Source: UBA7330 sp043554545
GTDB taxonomy: Bacteria > Bacteroidota > Bacteroidia > Cytophagales > Cyclobacteriaceae
Direction: 5' to 3'
DNA: 64,000 bases
NCBI GenBank assembly: GCA_043554545.1
Contig: CP121337.1
Location: forward strand, 2,232,001-2,296,000
A program made the position numbers and the translations under genes. Each line of letters begins with the position of its first letter. Within the stretch, counting starts at the first letter, position 1. The notes beneath the pieces were generated by a model. That model saw only the letters and a list, made by a program, of their open reading frames with translations. It had not been told where the DNA came from and ran no database searches. This document shows positions 27,535 through 37,088 of the stretch, in pieces.

Positions 27535-28614
27535 TTAGTTGCTTACCAGGGCCTCTTCAGCCTCATCTTCACTTAATACATTATCAATTCCCGCAGCAAT
27601 GCGTGCAGCTTCTTTTAAATCATCCGGCACTTCTGACAGATAATCATCGTTCAACTTCAACCAAGCCTGTTGCTCGGCATACCACTTATCATAATCATCA
27701 GGTTCCATAACCTCGATGGTATATTTCATACCAAAGTGACCATAACCACAGATCTTGTTACATACCAACTCGTAATTAAAGTCAGGGTTTCCAGTTTCCT
27801 CTCTCATCTCTTCTGTGGTCATGGTAGGTACAAACCAGAAACGAGTTGGCATACCAGGCACCGCATTCATTTGCAATCTGAAATGAGGCTGAAATACACT
27901 ATGTATTACATCTTTAGCTCTTATTTTTAACAAGACAGGTCTGCCTTTTGGAACTACTAATGAAGTAGGAATGAAGTCATCAAAAGACGCCCTATCTGTA
28001 AAATCAATACCCATCGTATTGGTTACATCCATTTTTTGGAAGTCAGAATCCCCCAGGTTTTTATCAGCACCAGGATATCTTACTGCCCATGAAAATTGAT
28101 ATCCCATTACTTCAATGACTTCGGCATTATCCGGAGCTTTAGCCGTGATATCTGACCAGGCCTTCCAACCTGAGACAATTAACAAGGCCAATACAACAGC
28201 TGGTATAGCTGTCCAAATCACCTCCAGTGTGTTATTATGAGGATAAAAATCTACTTTTCTACCCTCTTTATATTGGTATTTATAAGCAAAGCCAAATAGG
28301 AATATCTGGGTAATAATAAATACGACTCCTGTGATGGTCATTGTAATCCAGAACAACCTATCAGTCACTACCCCATGCTCTGAGGCAATCGGTAAAGTGA
28401 AATCATCTTCTAAGCCACCGAAAGAATAATAAAATGAAGCGAAAATTCCAGTTACAAGAAATAAAATCATTAAAGCTGCATTGACCTTATTATTTGGTGG
28501 AACTGAACTCTTTCCTTCTCCCTTCGCTACATTGACCAGGGTAATTACCCTAAATACAGTGACCAATATGGCCAAAATCAATACAGCTGCAATTACTATG
28601 ATAAAATTCAACAT
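27535..28614 (-). CDS. ctaC: Cytochrome c oxidase subunit II
   Basis: A 359-residue subunit II with an extra N-terminal membrane segment, two further helices, and a periplasmic cupredoxin domain. The CuA site is complete: the upstream His in DVIHSVFQPHF, then Cys285, Cys289, His293 and Met296 in CNKICGYGHFGM. There is no CxxCH, so this is an aa3-type rather than a caa3-type subunit; electrons should come from the Act complex directly or through a cytochrome c. The C-terminal tail after about 320 is acidic and probably flexible. Confidence 0.96.
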   Translation of the reverse strand: MLNFIIVIAAVLILAILVTVFRVITLVNVAKGEGKSSVPPNNKVNAALMILFLVTGIFASFYYSFGGLEDDFTLPIASEHGVVTDRLFWITMTITGVVFIITQIFLFGFAYKYQYKEGRKVDFYPHNNTLEVIWTAIPAVVLALLIVSGWKAWSDITAKAPDNAEVIEVMGYQFSWAVRYPGADKNLGDSDFQKMDVTNTMGIDFTDRASFDDFIPTSLVVPKGRPVLLKIRAKDVIHSVFQPHFRLQMNAVPGMPTRFWFVPTMTTEEMREETGNPDFNYELVCNKICGYGHFGMKYTIEVMEPDDYDKWYAEQQAWLKLNDDYLSEVPDDLKEAARIAAGIDNVLSEDEAEEALVSN

Positions 28615-28632
28615 CTCTTTTCAATAAAGTTT

Positions 28633-29922
28633 TTAAGCGTGATGATGTAAACTCTCATTCAACATCGGATGATTCTTTGCAAACAGAGGGGCTTTAGCTA
28701 ATTGGTTCAAAACCACGTAGATAAATGCGCCAGAAAACACAAATAACAATCCTATTTCTAATAAACCAAAACCTGAATTTTCACCAAGTGTGCCAGGTGT
28801 AACCATTAAGGTAATATCTAACCAGTGACCTACAATTACCGCTGGTGCTACTACCTTCAATATTCGCGTGTGCCTTTTTGCATCTCTGGTCATCAAAACC
28901 AAAAATGGAAAGAAAAAGTTTATCGCCAGATTAAAATAAAATAAAGGTGCATAATGACTATCCAACCATCGTTCTACGAAGTAGATGGTCTCTTCTGGAA
29001 TATTGGCATAATAAATAAGGAAGAATTGGCTAAACCAGATATAAGTCCAGAAAACACTAAATGCAAATACAAACTTTCCCAGGTCATGAAGATGCTCAGC
29101 GTTAACGATACTCAAGTAACCTTTGTCCTTTAAAAGAATTACGATGAAGGTTATTAGAGCCAATCCAGCAACCCACCAACTCGCAAAAACATACCAGCCC
29201 ATCATGGTGCTAAACCAATGCGCATCAATTGACATGATCCAATCCCAGGCAGCTATTGAAGATGAAACTGCAAAGAATATGATAAAGAAAGCAGAAAACT
29301 TTCTGAGTTGATACCATTTTTCAGTACCACCTTCAAGGTCTTCCTGATAGGCAAAATCCTTTAATTTATTAAATAGGAGATACCATATGGCAAAGAATGC
29401 AACCATTCTAATTAAGAAAAACAATGGGAATGTTCCATTTTCCAATGGCCAATAAAAATAACCACCTTTCCCATCTATTATTTCATCTCCACCAGGACCA
29501 TAAAGATCGCTGTGGCTCCAATGAAAAAGATCATGCTGTGCAACAAAAAACACTACAATCATTAAAACAAAACCATAAGGTATCCATGCTCCAAATGATA
29601 AAGGGATTCTTTTTATACCTGCAGACCATCCAGCTTGAGCAGCATACTGGATAGCAAAAAACAGAACACCCACTAAAGATAAACCTGTAAAAAATACGAT
29701 ATCTATCCATAGATTAGCATAAACACGCTGTATCCAATGAAATCCATGATGAGCAGCATCTCCAGCTGCAGCAACTTCTTCTCCATGGCCACCTGCTTCA
29801 TGATGACCACCACCCATGGTAAGTCCAATGATGCCTATAATAGCTAATAGAACTCCTACGGCAATAAAAATGAGAAGATTTCTCTTTGTTACGGCATTAA
29901 ATTCAAATCTTTCCTCTGTCAT
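28633..29922 (-). CDS. actF: Alternative complex III subunit ActF
   Basis: A 429-residue integral membrane protein with about ten helices, the second quinone-side NrfD/PsrC-like subunit of alternative complex III. I place the start at ATG 29922 (MTEERFEFN), 26 bases after actE; an upstream in-frame start at 29991 would run into actE and add an implausible polar leader. Features are a His/Glu-rich loop after the first helix (GGGHHEAGGHGEE) and the helix AAWDWIMSIDAHWFSTMMGWYVFA, which is typical of the family. It is followed directly by ctaC, the usual Act-oxidase junction. Confidence 0.93.
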   Translation of the reverse strand: MTEERFEFNAVTKRNLLIFIAVGVLLAIIGIIGLTMGGGHHEAGGHGEEVAAAGDAAHHGFHWIQRVYANLWIDIVFFTGLSLVGVLFFAIQYAAQAGWSAGIKRIPLSFGAWIPYGFVLMIVVFFVAQHDLFHWSHSDLYGPGGDEIIDGKGGYFYWPLENGTFPLFFLIRMVAFFAIWYLLFNKLKDFAYQEDLEGGTEKWYQLRKFSAFFIIFFAVSSSIAAWDWIMSIDAHWFSTMMGWYVFASWWVAGLALITFIVILLKDKGYLSIVNAEHLHDLGKFVFAFSVFWTYIWFSQFFLIYYANIPEETIYFVERWLDSHYAPLFYFNLAINFFFPFLVLMTRDAKRHTRILKVVAPAVIVGHWLDITLMVTPGTLGENSGFGLLEIGLLFVFSGAFIYVVLNQLAKAPLFAKNHPMLNESLHHHA

Positions 29923-29948
29923 GCTAAGTTTTAATCGATTGTGATCAA

Positions 29949-30569
29949 TTATTGTTTTTGTAAAACCTGTACATATCTTACAATTTTCCACCGCTCTTCT
30001 TCACTTATTTGTGAAGCATGTGCGCCCATCCTTCCTTTTCCATGTGTAATTACATGAAAAATGTGTCCACCAGGCTTATCAACTACCGTGGCAGAATTGT
30101 AAGCAGTTACTCCAAGGTAAACCTGTCCCACTAAACCGTCACCTTGTCCTTTCGCGCCATGGCAATGAGTACAAAACCGTTCATAGAGTGCTTTACCCTC
30201 TGCAAGTACTTCTTTGGTTGAATCCAAAGGGTTTATAAGCTCTACAGCAGCAGTCTCATAATCGTTTGGAGCAATGTGATTGGGCATCGAACCTCTTTTG
30301 ATGGTATTTTCTACTGGTTCTAACATGGTCATACCATAAGGATTATATGGATTTGAGTTGTAAAACTCACCATGTCCATCTTCAGGGTTAGAATCCAGCC
30401 AACTACCAATTGATTCATCTTGTATCTGAGACAAAGGCTCGTAAGGTATAGAGTGATACATCTGAGGGGCATATTCGAGTCCCGTATCATCAACACCGGC
30501 CTTACAACTAACCAAAACCAGCGTGACTAAAACGAACGATAATTTCTGTATTCCTTTTTGCATATGCAT
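29949..30569 (-). CDS. actE: Alternative complex III subunit ActE, monohaem cytochrome c
   Basis: A 206-residue lipoprotein cytochrome c. The lipobox is LVSC with Cys22. The haem motif CTHCH covers Cys133 to His137, and a likely axial Met lies in GRMGAHASQI. The protein is preceded by a long N-terminal region with NPYNPYGM. ActE passes electrons from ActA towards the oxidase. Its ATG directly abuts the actD stop (TAAATG). A second Met two codons on could also be the start. Confidence 0.93.
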   Translation of the reverse strand: MHMQKGIQKLSFVLVTLVLVSCKAGVDDTGLEYAPQMYHSIPYEPLSQIQDESIGSWLDSNPEDGHGEFYNSNPYNPYGMTMLEPVENTIKRGSMPNHIAPNDYETAAVELINPLDSTKEVLAEGKALYERFCTHCHGAKGQGDGLVGQVYLGVTAYNSATVVDKPGGHIFHVITHGKGRMGAHASQISEEERWKIVRYVQVLQKQ

Positions 30570-31094
30570 TTACAGCGTTTTCTTATTTACTTCAGATGCA
30601 CCACTATCTTTTAAAATAGCAGAAATCTTACTTTCATCAAGTTTGTTTTTACCCAGATCTACAGCCATGACATGCTTGTCATCAGTAATTCTTAGATCAA
30701 ATATTTTAGGCTTTCCCCAGGGTTTCAGGTTGGCAACTACGAAAAATGTACCCACCATTCCAAACGCCGCCAAAAGGACAGTTAATTCAAAAGTAACTGG
30801 AATAAATGATGGAATTGGAATATAATCCTTTCCTCCAATAATCATGGGCCAATCAATGCCCATCATGCCAATTTGCATGATCAACGCAAGAGAGGTTCCT
30901 GTCAAACCAAATAGAAAAGCAGCTATTGCCAATTTGGATCTTTTATATCCTAGTGCATCATCGATACCATGTACAGGAAATGGAGAATACACTTCATGGA
31001 TTTTTATTCCGCTCTCCCTTACTTTCTTGATCGCACCAAGAAGAACGTCTTCATCTTCATATACCCCCGTCAAATAATTACTTGTATCAGCCAT
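30570..31094 (-). CDS. actD: Alternative complex III subunit ActD (DUF3341)
   Basis: A 174-residue protein of the DUF3341 family. It has an N-terminal cytoplasmic domain (LTGVYEDEDVLLGAIKKVRESG, then EVYSPFPVHGIDDALG), two membrane helices (about 58-78 and 105-125) and a short C-terminal domain. ActD anchors the cytoplasmic side of the complex. The start overlaps actC by 8 bases. Confidence 0.94.
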   Translation of the reverse strand: MADTSNYLTGVYEDEDVLLGAIKKVRESGIKIHEVYSPFPVHGIDDALGYKRSKLAIAAFLFGLTGTSLALIMQIGMMGIDWPMIIGGKDYIPIPSFIPVTFELTVLLAAFGMVGTFFVVANLKPWGKPKIFDLRITDDKHVMAVDLGKNKLDESKISAILKDSGASEVNKKTL

Positions 31095-32460
31095 TACTTT
31101 TTACTTTTTCTCCGGTTGCTTTTAAAATACTTTTTACCTCAGCAATATTGATTACTGGGAAGAACTTCGCAAATAATAAGAATGCTGTAAAGAAGAACCC
31201 AATACTGAATACATACATTCCCACATCATATATTGTTGGGTAGAACATCGCCCAGCTGGAAGGAATAAAATCCCTATGCAATGAGGTTACGATGATCACA
31301 AAACGTTCAAACCACATACCAATGTTTACTACTATGGATAGCACGAAAGTGGCCGCCAGATTTGTCCTGATCTTTTTAAACCAAAATAATTGAGGTGATA
31401 TCACATTACAGGTCATCATCGAAGCATAAGCCCACCAGTAAGGTCCTGAAACCCTGTTAAGGAAGGCATATTGCTCAGCTTCAACTCCTGAATACCAGGC
31501 AATGAATAACTCAGTGATATACGCTATACCCACAATTGATCCGGTAATAATGATTACTATGTTCATCAGCTCGATGTGCTGAATGGTAATATAATCTTCA
31601 AGTTTGTAGACCTTTCTGGTTATCAAAAGAAGCGTCAATACCATAGCAAAACCCGAAAATATCGCTCCTGCAACAAAATAAGGAGGGAAAATGGTCGTGT
31701 GCCATCCCGGTATTACCGAAGTAGCGAAGTCCATCGACACAATCGTATGTACAGAAAGTACCAAAGGTGTTGCTAAACCAGCGAGAATTAAAGCTACAGT
31801 TTCATATCGTGACCAGGTTTTAGCTGCTCCATCCCACCCAAAACTTAACGCTCCATAAACAGCTTTTGAAATCTTATTTGTTGCTCTATCTCTAATCGTA
31901 GCAAAATCCGGAATCAAACCAATGTACCAGAATACCAGTGAAACGGAAAAATATGTACTGATTGCAAAGAAATCCCAAAGAAGTGGTGAGTTGAAATTAA
32001 CCCATAGTGAGCCAAAAGTATTTGGTAATGGGATAGCCCAATACATCCCCAACCAGGGACGCCCCATGTGAAGGATTGGGAACATCAATGCGCATATTAC
32101 CGCAAAAATTGTCATGGCTTCTGCAGCACGGTTAATAGACATTCTCCACCGTTGCCTAAATAAAAGTAGAATGGCTGAAATCAGCGTTCCGGCGTGACCG
32201 ATACCCACCCACCATACAAAGTTGGTGATATCCCACGCCCATCCAACAGTTTTATTTAGGCCCCACATGCCAATTCCATGCCACACAGTCATCCATACCG
32301 CATAAGCGCCTATGGTTAGAGCTCCTAATGAAACTGCCAGGGCTAATAGCCATGATTTAGTCGGTTTATCCTCTACCCTACCTGCGATATCATTGGATAC
32401 ATCATGTAAGGTCTTATGACCGGTTACTAAAGGTTCGCGTACAGATGATTCTGCTATCAT
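31087..32460 (-). CDS. actC: Alternative complex III subunit ActC (NrfD-like)
   Basis: A 457-residue membrane protein with about ten helices, the primary quinol-binding NrfD/PsrC-like subunit. Characteristic stretches are WAWDITNFVWWVGIGHAGTLISA, FPILHMGRPWLGMYWAIP and SMDFATSVIPGWHTTIFPPYF. It starts 2 bases after the actB stop, so translation is coupled. Its partner paralogue ActF is encoded four genes on in the same operon. Confidence 0.96.
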   Translation of the reverse strand: MIAESSVREPLVTGHKTLHDVSNDIAGRVEDKPTKSWLLALAVSLGALTIGAYAVWMTVWHGIGMWGLNKTVGWAWDITNFVWWVGIGHAGTLISAILLLFRQRWRMSINRAAEAMTIFAVICALMFPILHMGRPWLGMYWAIPLPNTFGSLWVNFNSPLLWDFFAISTYFSVSLVFWYIGLIPDFATIRDRATNKISKAVYGALSFGWDGAAKTWSRYETVALILAGLATPLVLSVHTIVSMDFATSVIPGWHTTIFPPYFVAGAIFSGFAMVLTLLLITRKVYKLEDYITIQHIELMNIVIIITGSIVGIAYITELFIAWYSGVEAEQYAFLNRVSGPYWWAYASMMTCNVISPQLFWFKKIRTNLAATFVLSIVVNIGMWFERFVIIVTSLHRDFIPSSWAMFYPTIYDVGMYVFSIGFFFTAFLLFAKFFPVINIAEVKSILKATGEKVKSNG

Positions 32461-32462
32461 AC

Positions 32463-35400
32463 TTATGCTTCTGCTTTTTCAGTTTTAACTTCTTCATCCT
32501 TGTTCCTAACCTTGGTTAAATACCATACGTTAGGCATCACTCTCAATTCTTCCAACACGTGGTAGGCTCTTGGCTCTTTGGCCTCTACCATTTTTTCTTT
32601 TACTTCTAGTTTTAATTTCTGAGAAATGTTACTCGAAGGATCTTTCATATCTCCGAATACCAAAGCTTCTGCAGGACATGCACTAGCACATGCAGTGGAC
32701 ACATCTCCATCTTCAGGTCTTCTTCCTTCTCGTTTTGCAGTAAGCTTACCAGATTGAATTCTTTGTACACAGAAAGTGCATTTTTCCATGACACCACGAG
32801 CTCTTACCGTAACATCAGGATTAAGTACCATCTTACCAAGATCATTATTCATAGAAGTATTATCACCAAACTGTTCGTTGTCATGGTATTTAAACCAATT
32901 GAATCTTCTGACTTTGTAAGGGCAGTTATTGGCACAATATCTTGTTCCAATACATCTATTATATGTCATCTGATTCAACCCTTCACTGCTATGTGTAGTT
33001 GCAGCAACAGGACAAACTGTTTCACAAGGTGCATTGTTACACTGCTGACACATCATCGGCTGAAAAGTAACTTCAGGATTTTCAGCCGCCTTTTCCATTG
33101 CACTATAATCTCCGTCCGCTGCATCTGAACTATAATATCTATCGATCCTAATCCAATGCATCTCTCTCCTATTCAAAACTTCAGACTTTCCAACAACAGG
33201 AATGTTGTTTTCTGCCTGACATGCTATGGTACATGCACCACAACCTGTGCATGAATTTAGATCTATCATTAATCCCCAATGGTGATTTGGATACTCATGC
33301 CCTTGCCATAAAGACACGGCATATGGTTTTACTTTTTCACCATTTGCTTTAGAAATCTTAGGGAAGCTTCTTCCTGCTTGCGAATCCTGCTTGTATTCCG
33401 ATAGAATAGCATCCTGAATCACTGTTTCTCTACCCATATAAGTATCATGAGTTTGAGTTTGAGCAATTTGATAGGACGTTCCTAGTGGTTCGACAGAAAC
33501 TCCTTTGGTAACACTGAAAGAAACACTTCCTGACTTAGCTACTGCTAGAGGGAAGGCATTGACCCCAATATTATTGGCTACTTTTCCTGCTTTAGTTCTT
33601 CCGTAACCTAATGCCAAGCCAACAGTATTGTAAGCCTGACCTGGTTGAGGCATAACAGGAACTTCTACAGTCACTCCGCCTACCGTAAGGTTCACCTTTT
33701 GAGTAACCATATCACCTAATTCAATACCCCACTCTTCAGCTTGTTTAGGAGAAACTGTTAGATAGTTATCCCAAACTGCTTTGGTAATTGGGTCAGGCAT
33801 CTCCTGTAACCAGGGGTTATTGGCCTGAGTACCAGATCCGATACCATTGTTCTCATACAAAACCAATTCCAGGCCTTCAGACTTAGCTGAAATTGAAATA
33901 CTTGAAAGGTCTATCGAAGCTTGTGGTGTTTCTGGTTCAATTGAAGTTTCAAAAACGCCGTCATGAAGGCTCTGATCCCAGAATTTTGTGAAATCTGAGA
34001 ACCCTGAGGACAATGGATAAATGTTTTCTTCCCAATACTTGAGAATAAAGTCGTAATAATTTTGTGAATCACCACTCCAGGAAAGCATTGATTGCTGAAC
34101 CTGTCGGGTATCAAAAATATTTTTGATGGTAGGTTGTGATAAGCTATAGTTACCTGAAACTACTTCGAAATCATTCCATGCTTCCAAAAAGTGATGATCT
34201 GGTGCTTGATATTTGACCAATGAAGAAGTTTCATCTGACCGATCAGAAGTAGCAATTGATAATTTCACTTTACCCAAACCTGCCTGAATCTGAGCACCAA
34301 GTGGATGATCGTAAACAGGATTGCAATTGATAAAAATTACACCTGCAACCTGACCTGCATTTAAAGCTTTGACAAAGTTTTCAAATTGCTGATCATCACC
34401 TTTCCTTGTATTGATAGATTTAGTTACATCAATGGTAGCACCATGATTTTTGAGAAGCTCATTGATTGCCAACACAACAGTTTGGATAACACTGTCATTA
34501 GATCCACTAATAACGACAGACTGACCTTGATTATTTATCAAATCAGTCGCTGCCTTCAATAAAATAGGATTATCAGTCTTAGGCGCACTTACAGATGAAC
34601 CCCCAAGTCTGCTTGCAAGCATGTTATATAGGCTGGCAATATAGATTCCTTCTTCAGAGGGTTTGATAGGCTGCCTGTAATCTGCATTTGCTCCTGTCAG
34701 CGACAAATTTGACTCAAATGCATAAAGTCTTGACATTTCCTTTTTAGCATCTGAGAGTTTTCGTGTGCTAGCAAATGCCTTATTATTATAGGTGTTGTTA
34801 GGCCAGCTACCTAAGAAATCAGCTCCAAAAGAAACAATGGTTTTTGCTTTGCTAAATTCATGAAAAGGAAGCATTTTCTTTCCAAAAGACTTTTCATATG
34901 CAGCAGTTAAGCCACTTAATGACATCGGGTCATAGGTGATATGGTCGGCAGGAAATGCTGACTTAAATTTTTCTATTGCACTAAGGGTAGAAGGACTTGC
35001 AATGGAATTGCTAACAATAGCCAGTTTACCTCCCGCTGCAGCCAAATCTTTTATAATGGCTTTGTCTACCTCTTCCCAAGTTGAAGCTGAACCACTGATT
35101 GTTGGACCAGCCAGTCGTTCTTTATCATATAAAGAAAGAACAGAGGCTTGCATCTGTGCATTTGTTCCCCCTCCACTGATACCTGAAAGTTTGTTCCCTT
35201 CAATTTTGATTGGTCTTCCTTCTCTTGTTTTTACAAGAATTGGCATCGCATCGCTTCCACTAGAATAGGTAGATGCAAAATAGTTTGGCACTGAAGGATC
35301 TACCGTAGCCGGCTTATTAATATAAGGAATGGCTTTTTTGACAGGCGTTTCACAAGCAGCCAATGTGGCAGCTGCGACACTGAAACCCATGAGTTTCAGA

Positions 35401-35534
35401 AAGTCTCTTCGATTTGGCCCTTCCTCTCCTGCGATTGGTAGATATTCTGGAAATTCCTTATCAGCATGTTTCTTAAACTCAGCATTATCTGTTAGTTGCT
35501 CAAGCCCTTTCCAATATTTCTTTGTTCCTTTCAT
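32463..35534 (-). CDS. actB: Alternative complex III subunit ActB, iron-sulfur/molybdopterin-fold protein
   Basis: A 1023-residue protein when started at ATG 35534, which has AGGAAG at good spacing; the longer frame begins at TTG 35558 and lacks a better site. A Tat-type signal (NRRDFLKLMGF, Arg42-Arg43) ends in LAAC (Cys61), so it is probably a lipoprotein. Residues about 65-680 match the molybdopterin oxidoreductase fold, which binds no molybdenum in known Act complexes. The C-terminal part is a ferredoxin-like domain with four Cys clusters (CTGCGACTIAC, CQQCNNAPCETVC, CIGTRYCANNC, CTFCVQR with CASAC). It moves electrons from quinol to the ActA haems. Confidence 0.95.
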   Translation of the reverse strand: MKGTKKYWKGLEQLTDNAEFKKHADKEFPEYLPIAGEEGPNRRDFLKLMGFSVAAATLAACETPVKKAIPYINKPATVDPSVPNYFASTYSSGSDAMPILVKTREGRPIKIEGNKLSGISGGGTNAQMQASVLSLYDKERLAGPTISGSASTWEEVDKAIIKDLAAAGGKLAIVSNSIASPSTLSAIEKFKSAFPADHITYDPMSLSGLTAAYEKSFGKKMLPFHEFSKAKTIVSFGADFLGSWPNNTYNNKAFASTRKLSDAKKEMSRLYAFESNLSLTGANADYRQPIKPSEEGIYIASLYNMLASRLGGSSVSAPKTDNPILLKAATDLINNQGQSVVISGSNDSVIQTVVLAINELLKNHGATIDVTKSINTRKGDDQQFENFVKALNAGQVAGVIFINCNPVYDHPLGAQIQAGLGKVKLSIATSDRSDETSSLVKYQAPDHHFLEAWNDFEVVSGNYSLSQPTIKNIFDTRQVQQSMLSWSGDSQNYYDFILKYWEENIYPLSSGFSDFTKFWDQSLHDGVFETSIEPETPQASIDLSSISISAKSEGLELVLYENNGIGSGTQANNPWLQEMPDPITKAVWDNYLTVSPKQAEEWGIELGDMVTQKVNLTVGGVTVEVPVMPQPGQAYNTVGLALGYGRTKAGKVANNIGVNAFPLAVAKSGSVSFSVTKGVSVEPLGTSYQIAQTQTHDTYMGRETVIQDAILSEYKQDSQAGRSFPKISKANGEKVKPYAVSLWQGHEYPNHHWGLMIDLNSCTGCGACTIACQAENNIPVVGKSEVLNRREMHWIRIDRYYSSDAADGDYSAMEKAAENPEVTFQPMMCQQCNNAPCETVCPVAATTHSSEGLNQMTYNRCIGTRYCANNCPYKVRRFNWFKYHDNEQFGDNTSMNNDLGKMVLNPDVTVRARGVMEKCTFCVQRIQSGKLTAKREGRRPEDGDVSTACASACPAEALVFGDMKDPSSNISQKLKLEVKEKMVEAKEPRAYHVLEELRVMPNVWYLTKVRNKDEEVKTEKAEA

Positions 35535-35564
35535 ATTGCTTCCTGGAATCAAATTCAAGTCAGT

Positions 35565-36851
35565 TTAATAATGACATTTTGAACATTCAAGACCACCGAT
35601 ATCTTCAACAACCATCGGTTCCTTGCTGTGCTCCTCGTGTAACTCAATTAATTTCGAATAGTATTCGTTGCCTTTGGCGTTTACCTCAGTTTCTCTATGA
35701 CAGTTGATACACCAACCCATGGTTAGAGGGGCATATTGATAAACAACGTCCATCTCTTGAACTTCACCATGGCAGGTCTGACATTCAAGACCACCAACCG
35801 CTACATGTTGCGAATGGTTGAAATATGCAAGATCAGGCAGGTTGTGAACCCTCACCCATTCTATAGGTTTCTTATCTGGGCCATACATTCCTGTATTTGG
35901 ATCGAAATCCACAGCAGCATAAATCTTGGCTATTTCTGTAGATACACCCGATTCACCACCCACATTTTGAATAGCCGAATGACAATTCATACAAATGTTT
36001 GGAGATGGAATATTAGCTGATTTGGCTTTTCTTACTCCGGTGTGGCAATAATTACAATCGATTTCATATTGTCCCGCATGTAGTTGATGTGAAAATGCTA
36101 TCGGTTGCGTAGGTTGATATCCTTGTTGTACACCAATAGTAAATGCTCCATCAATAAGTGTTTTCAAGACGATTGCAGTAAATATGAAAATCACCGCTCC
36201 TGCAACAGCATCCGTCTTTAAGAGTTTGATCAAGTCAAACTTCTGTTCTAAAATCTCTTTATCCTCAGTGTCAAGATCCTTTTTCTCTTTCAGGTAACGT
36301 TGTAGTACAGAAACTATTAAGAAGAGAACGATCAGAATAAGCACCAATACTACGACTAGAACAACCAAGACGGCAGTTAAATACCCTGAAGGAATTGAAC
36401 CTCCTCCTGTCGCTGTATCTCCACCTGCAGCCTGAGCAGTTTCTTGTTCAGCTTGAGGTGGACCCTTTTCAGTTTCTGCTTTAATATAAGCCAGTAAGCT
36501 TAATATTTGATCGTCAGAAAAAGGATAGGCCGGCATGGCCACTTGATTATACTCTTCGTAGATAGACACCGCATATTCATCGCCACTCTGAACCAATTTC
36601 TGTGAGTTCCTGATCCAACTGATCAGGTAATCACTCTCCAGTCGTTCAGTAACACCAGCCAAAGCGGGCCCGATTACTTTTTTATGAACCTGGTGACACT
36701 GGGTACAATTTGCCTTAAACAACGACTCTCCTGAAGAGATCACAGCTTCGTCAGTGGGTATCTCTGCACCCTGAGCCGAAATAGTGAAAGTAATGACGAA
36801 AAGAAAGACGTAGCTTAATATCTGATGGCGAAATCCGGAAGCTTGAGACAT
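35565..36851 (-). CDS. actA: Alternative complex III subunit ActA, multihaem cytochrome c
   Basis: A 428-residue cytochrome with six CxxCH motifs. An N-terminal class I cytochrome c domain follows the signal peptide (Cys49, Cys52, His53 in CTQCH). Then comes a membrane helix at about 160-185 and another near 220-240, and then a pentahaem domain (CNYCH, CMNCH, CQTCH, CINCH, CSKCH) that ends the protein. The N-terminal monohaem fusion is an addition to the basic pentahaem ActA. It is the first gene of the Act-oxidase operon, 54 bases below the promoter. Confidence 0.95.
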   Translation of the reverse strand: MSQASGFRHQILSYVFLFVITFTISAQGAEIPTDEAVISSGESLFKANCTQCHQVHKKVIGPALAGVTERLESDYLISWIRNSQKLVQSGDEYAVSIYEEYNQVAMPAYPFSDDQILSLLAYIKAETEKGPPQAEQETAQAAGGDTATGGGSIPSGYLTAVLVVLVVVLVLILIVLFLIVSVLQRYLKEKKDLDTEDKEILEQKFDLIKLLKTDAVAGAVIFIFTAIVLKTLIDGAFTIGVQQGYQPTQPIAFSHQLHAGQYEIDCNYCHTGVRKAKSANIPSPNICMNCHSAIQNVGGESGVSTEIAKIYAAVDFDPNTGMYGPDKKPIEWVRVHNLPDLAYFNHSQHVAVGGLECQTCHGEVQEMDVVYQYAPLTMGWCINCHRETEVNAKGNEYYSKLIELHEEHSKEPMVVEDIGGLECSKCHY

Positions 36852-36904
36852 TGAGTATTTGTTTGGAAAACATTCGTTTAAATCGTTCGAAATTCAAACG
36901 GTTA

Positions 36905-36935
36905 CAAATGTAACACGGGGGGTGTGTATTTCAAA
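36905..36935 (-). promoter_or_regulatory. Promoter of the act-cta operon
   Basis: On the minus strand TTTG (36935-36932), 19 bases, then TACATTTG (36912-36905): an ideal Bacteroidota -33/-7 promoter. The -7 element is embedded in the dyad GTTACA-TT-TGTAAC (36901-36914), which could be an operator or a redox-regulator site. Transcription should begin near 36898, about 47 bases before the actA start. Confidence 0.75.
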
Positions 36936-37088
36936 GACAGTTTTGTAACCCAAATTGTCATTTTAGCCTAAATATAGATTGAAATAGATTTATCCCTCTG
37001 TTTATCAGTCACTTAGCGTATTATATGAGAGTAGAAATGGTTGTTATTTAGAATGATTATAAATAAACCACCACAGGTTATCGATTTT

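Noticed and set aside
27751..27786. CuA motif CNKIC instead of the common CSExC in subunit II
   Set aside because: All Cys, His and Met ligands are present, and by my recollection CNKIC is common in oxidases linked to alternative complex III in this phylum, so this is not a defect.
36852..37088. Possible small gene or RNA in the gap between the racemase cluster and actA
   Set aside because: Apart from the act promoter and its dyad the gap has no open frame, stable helix or terminator with a U run.
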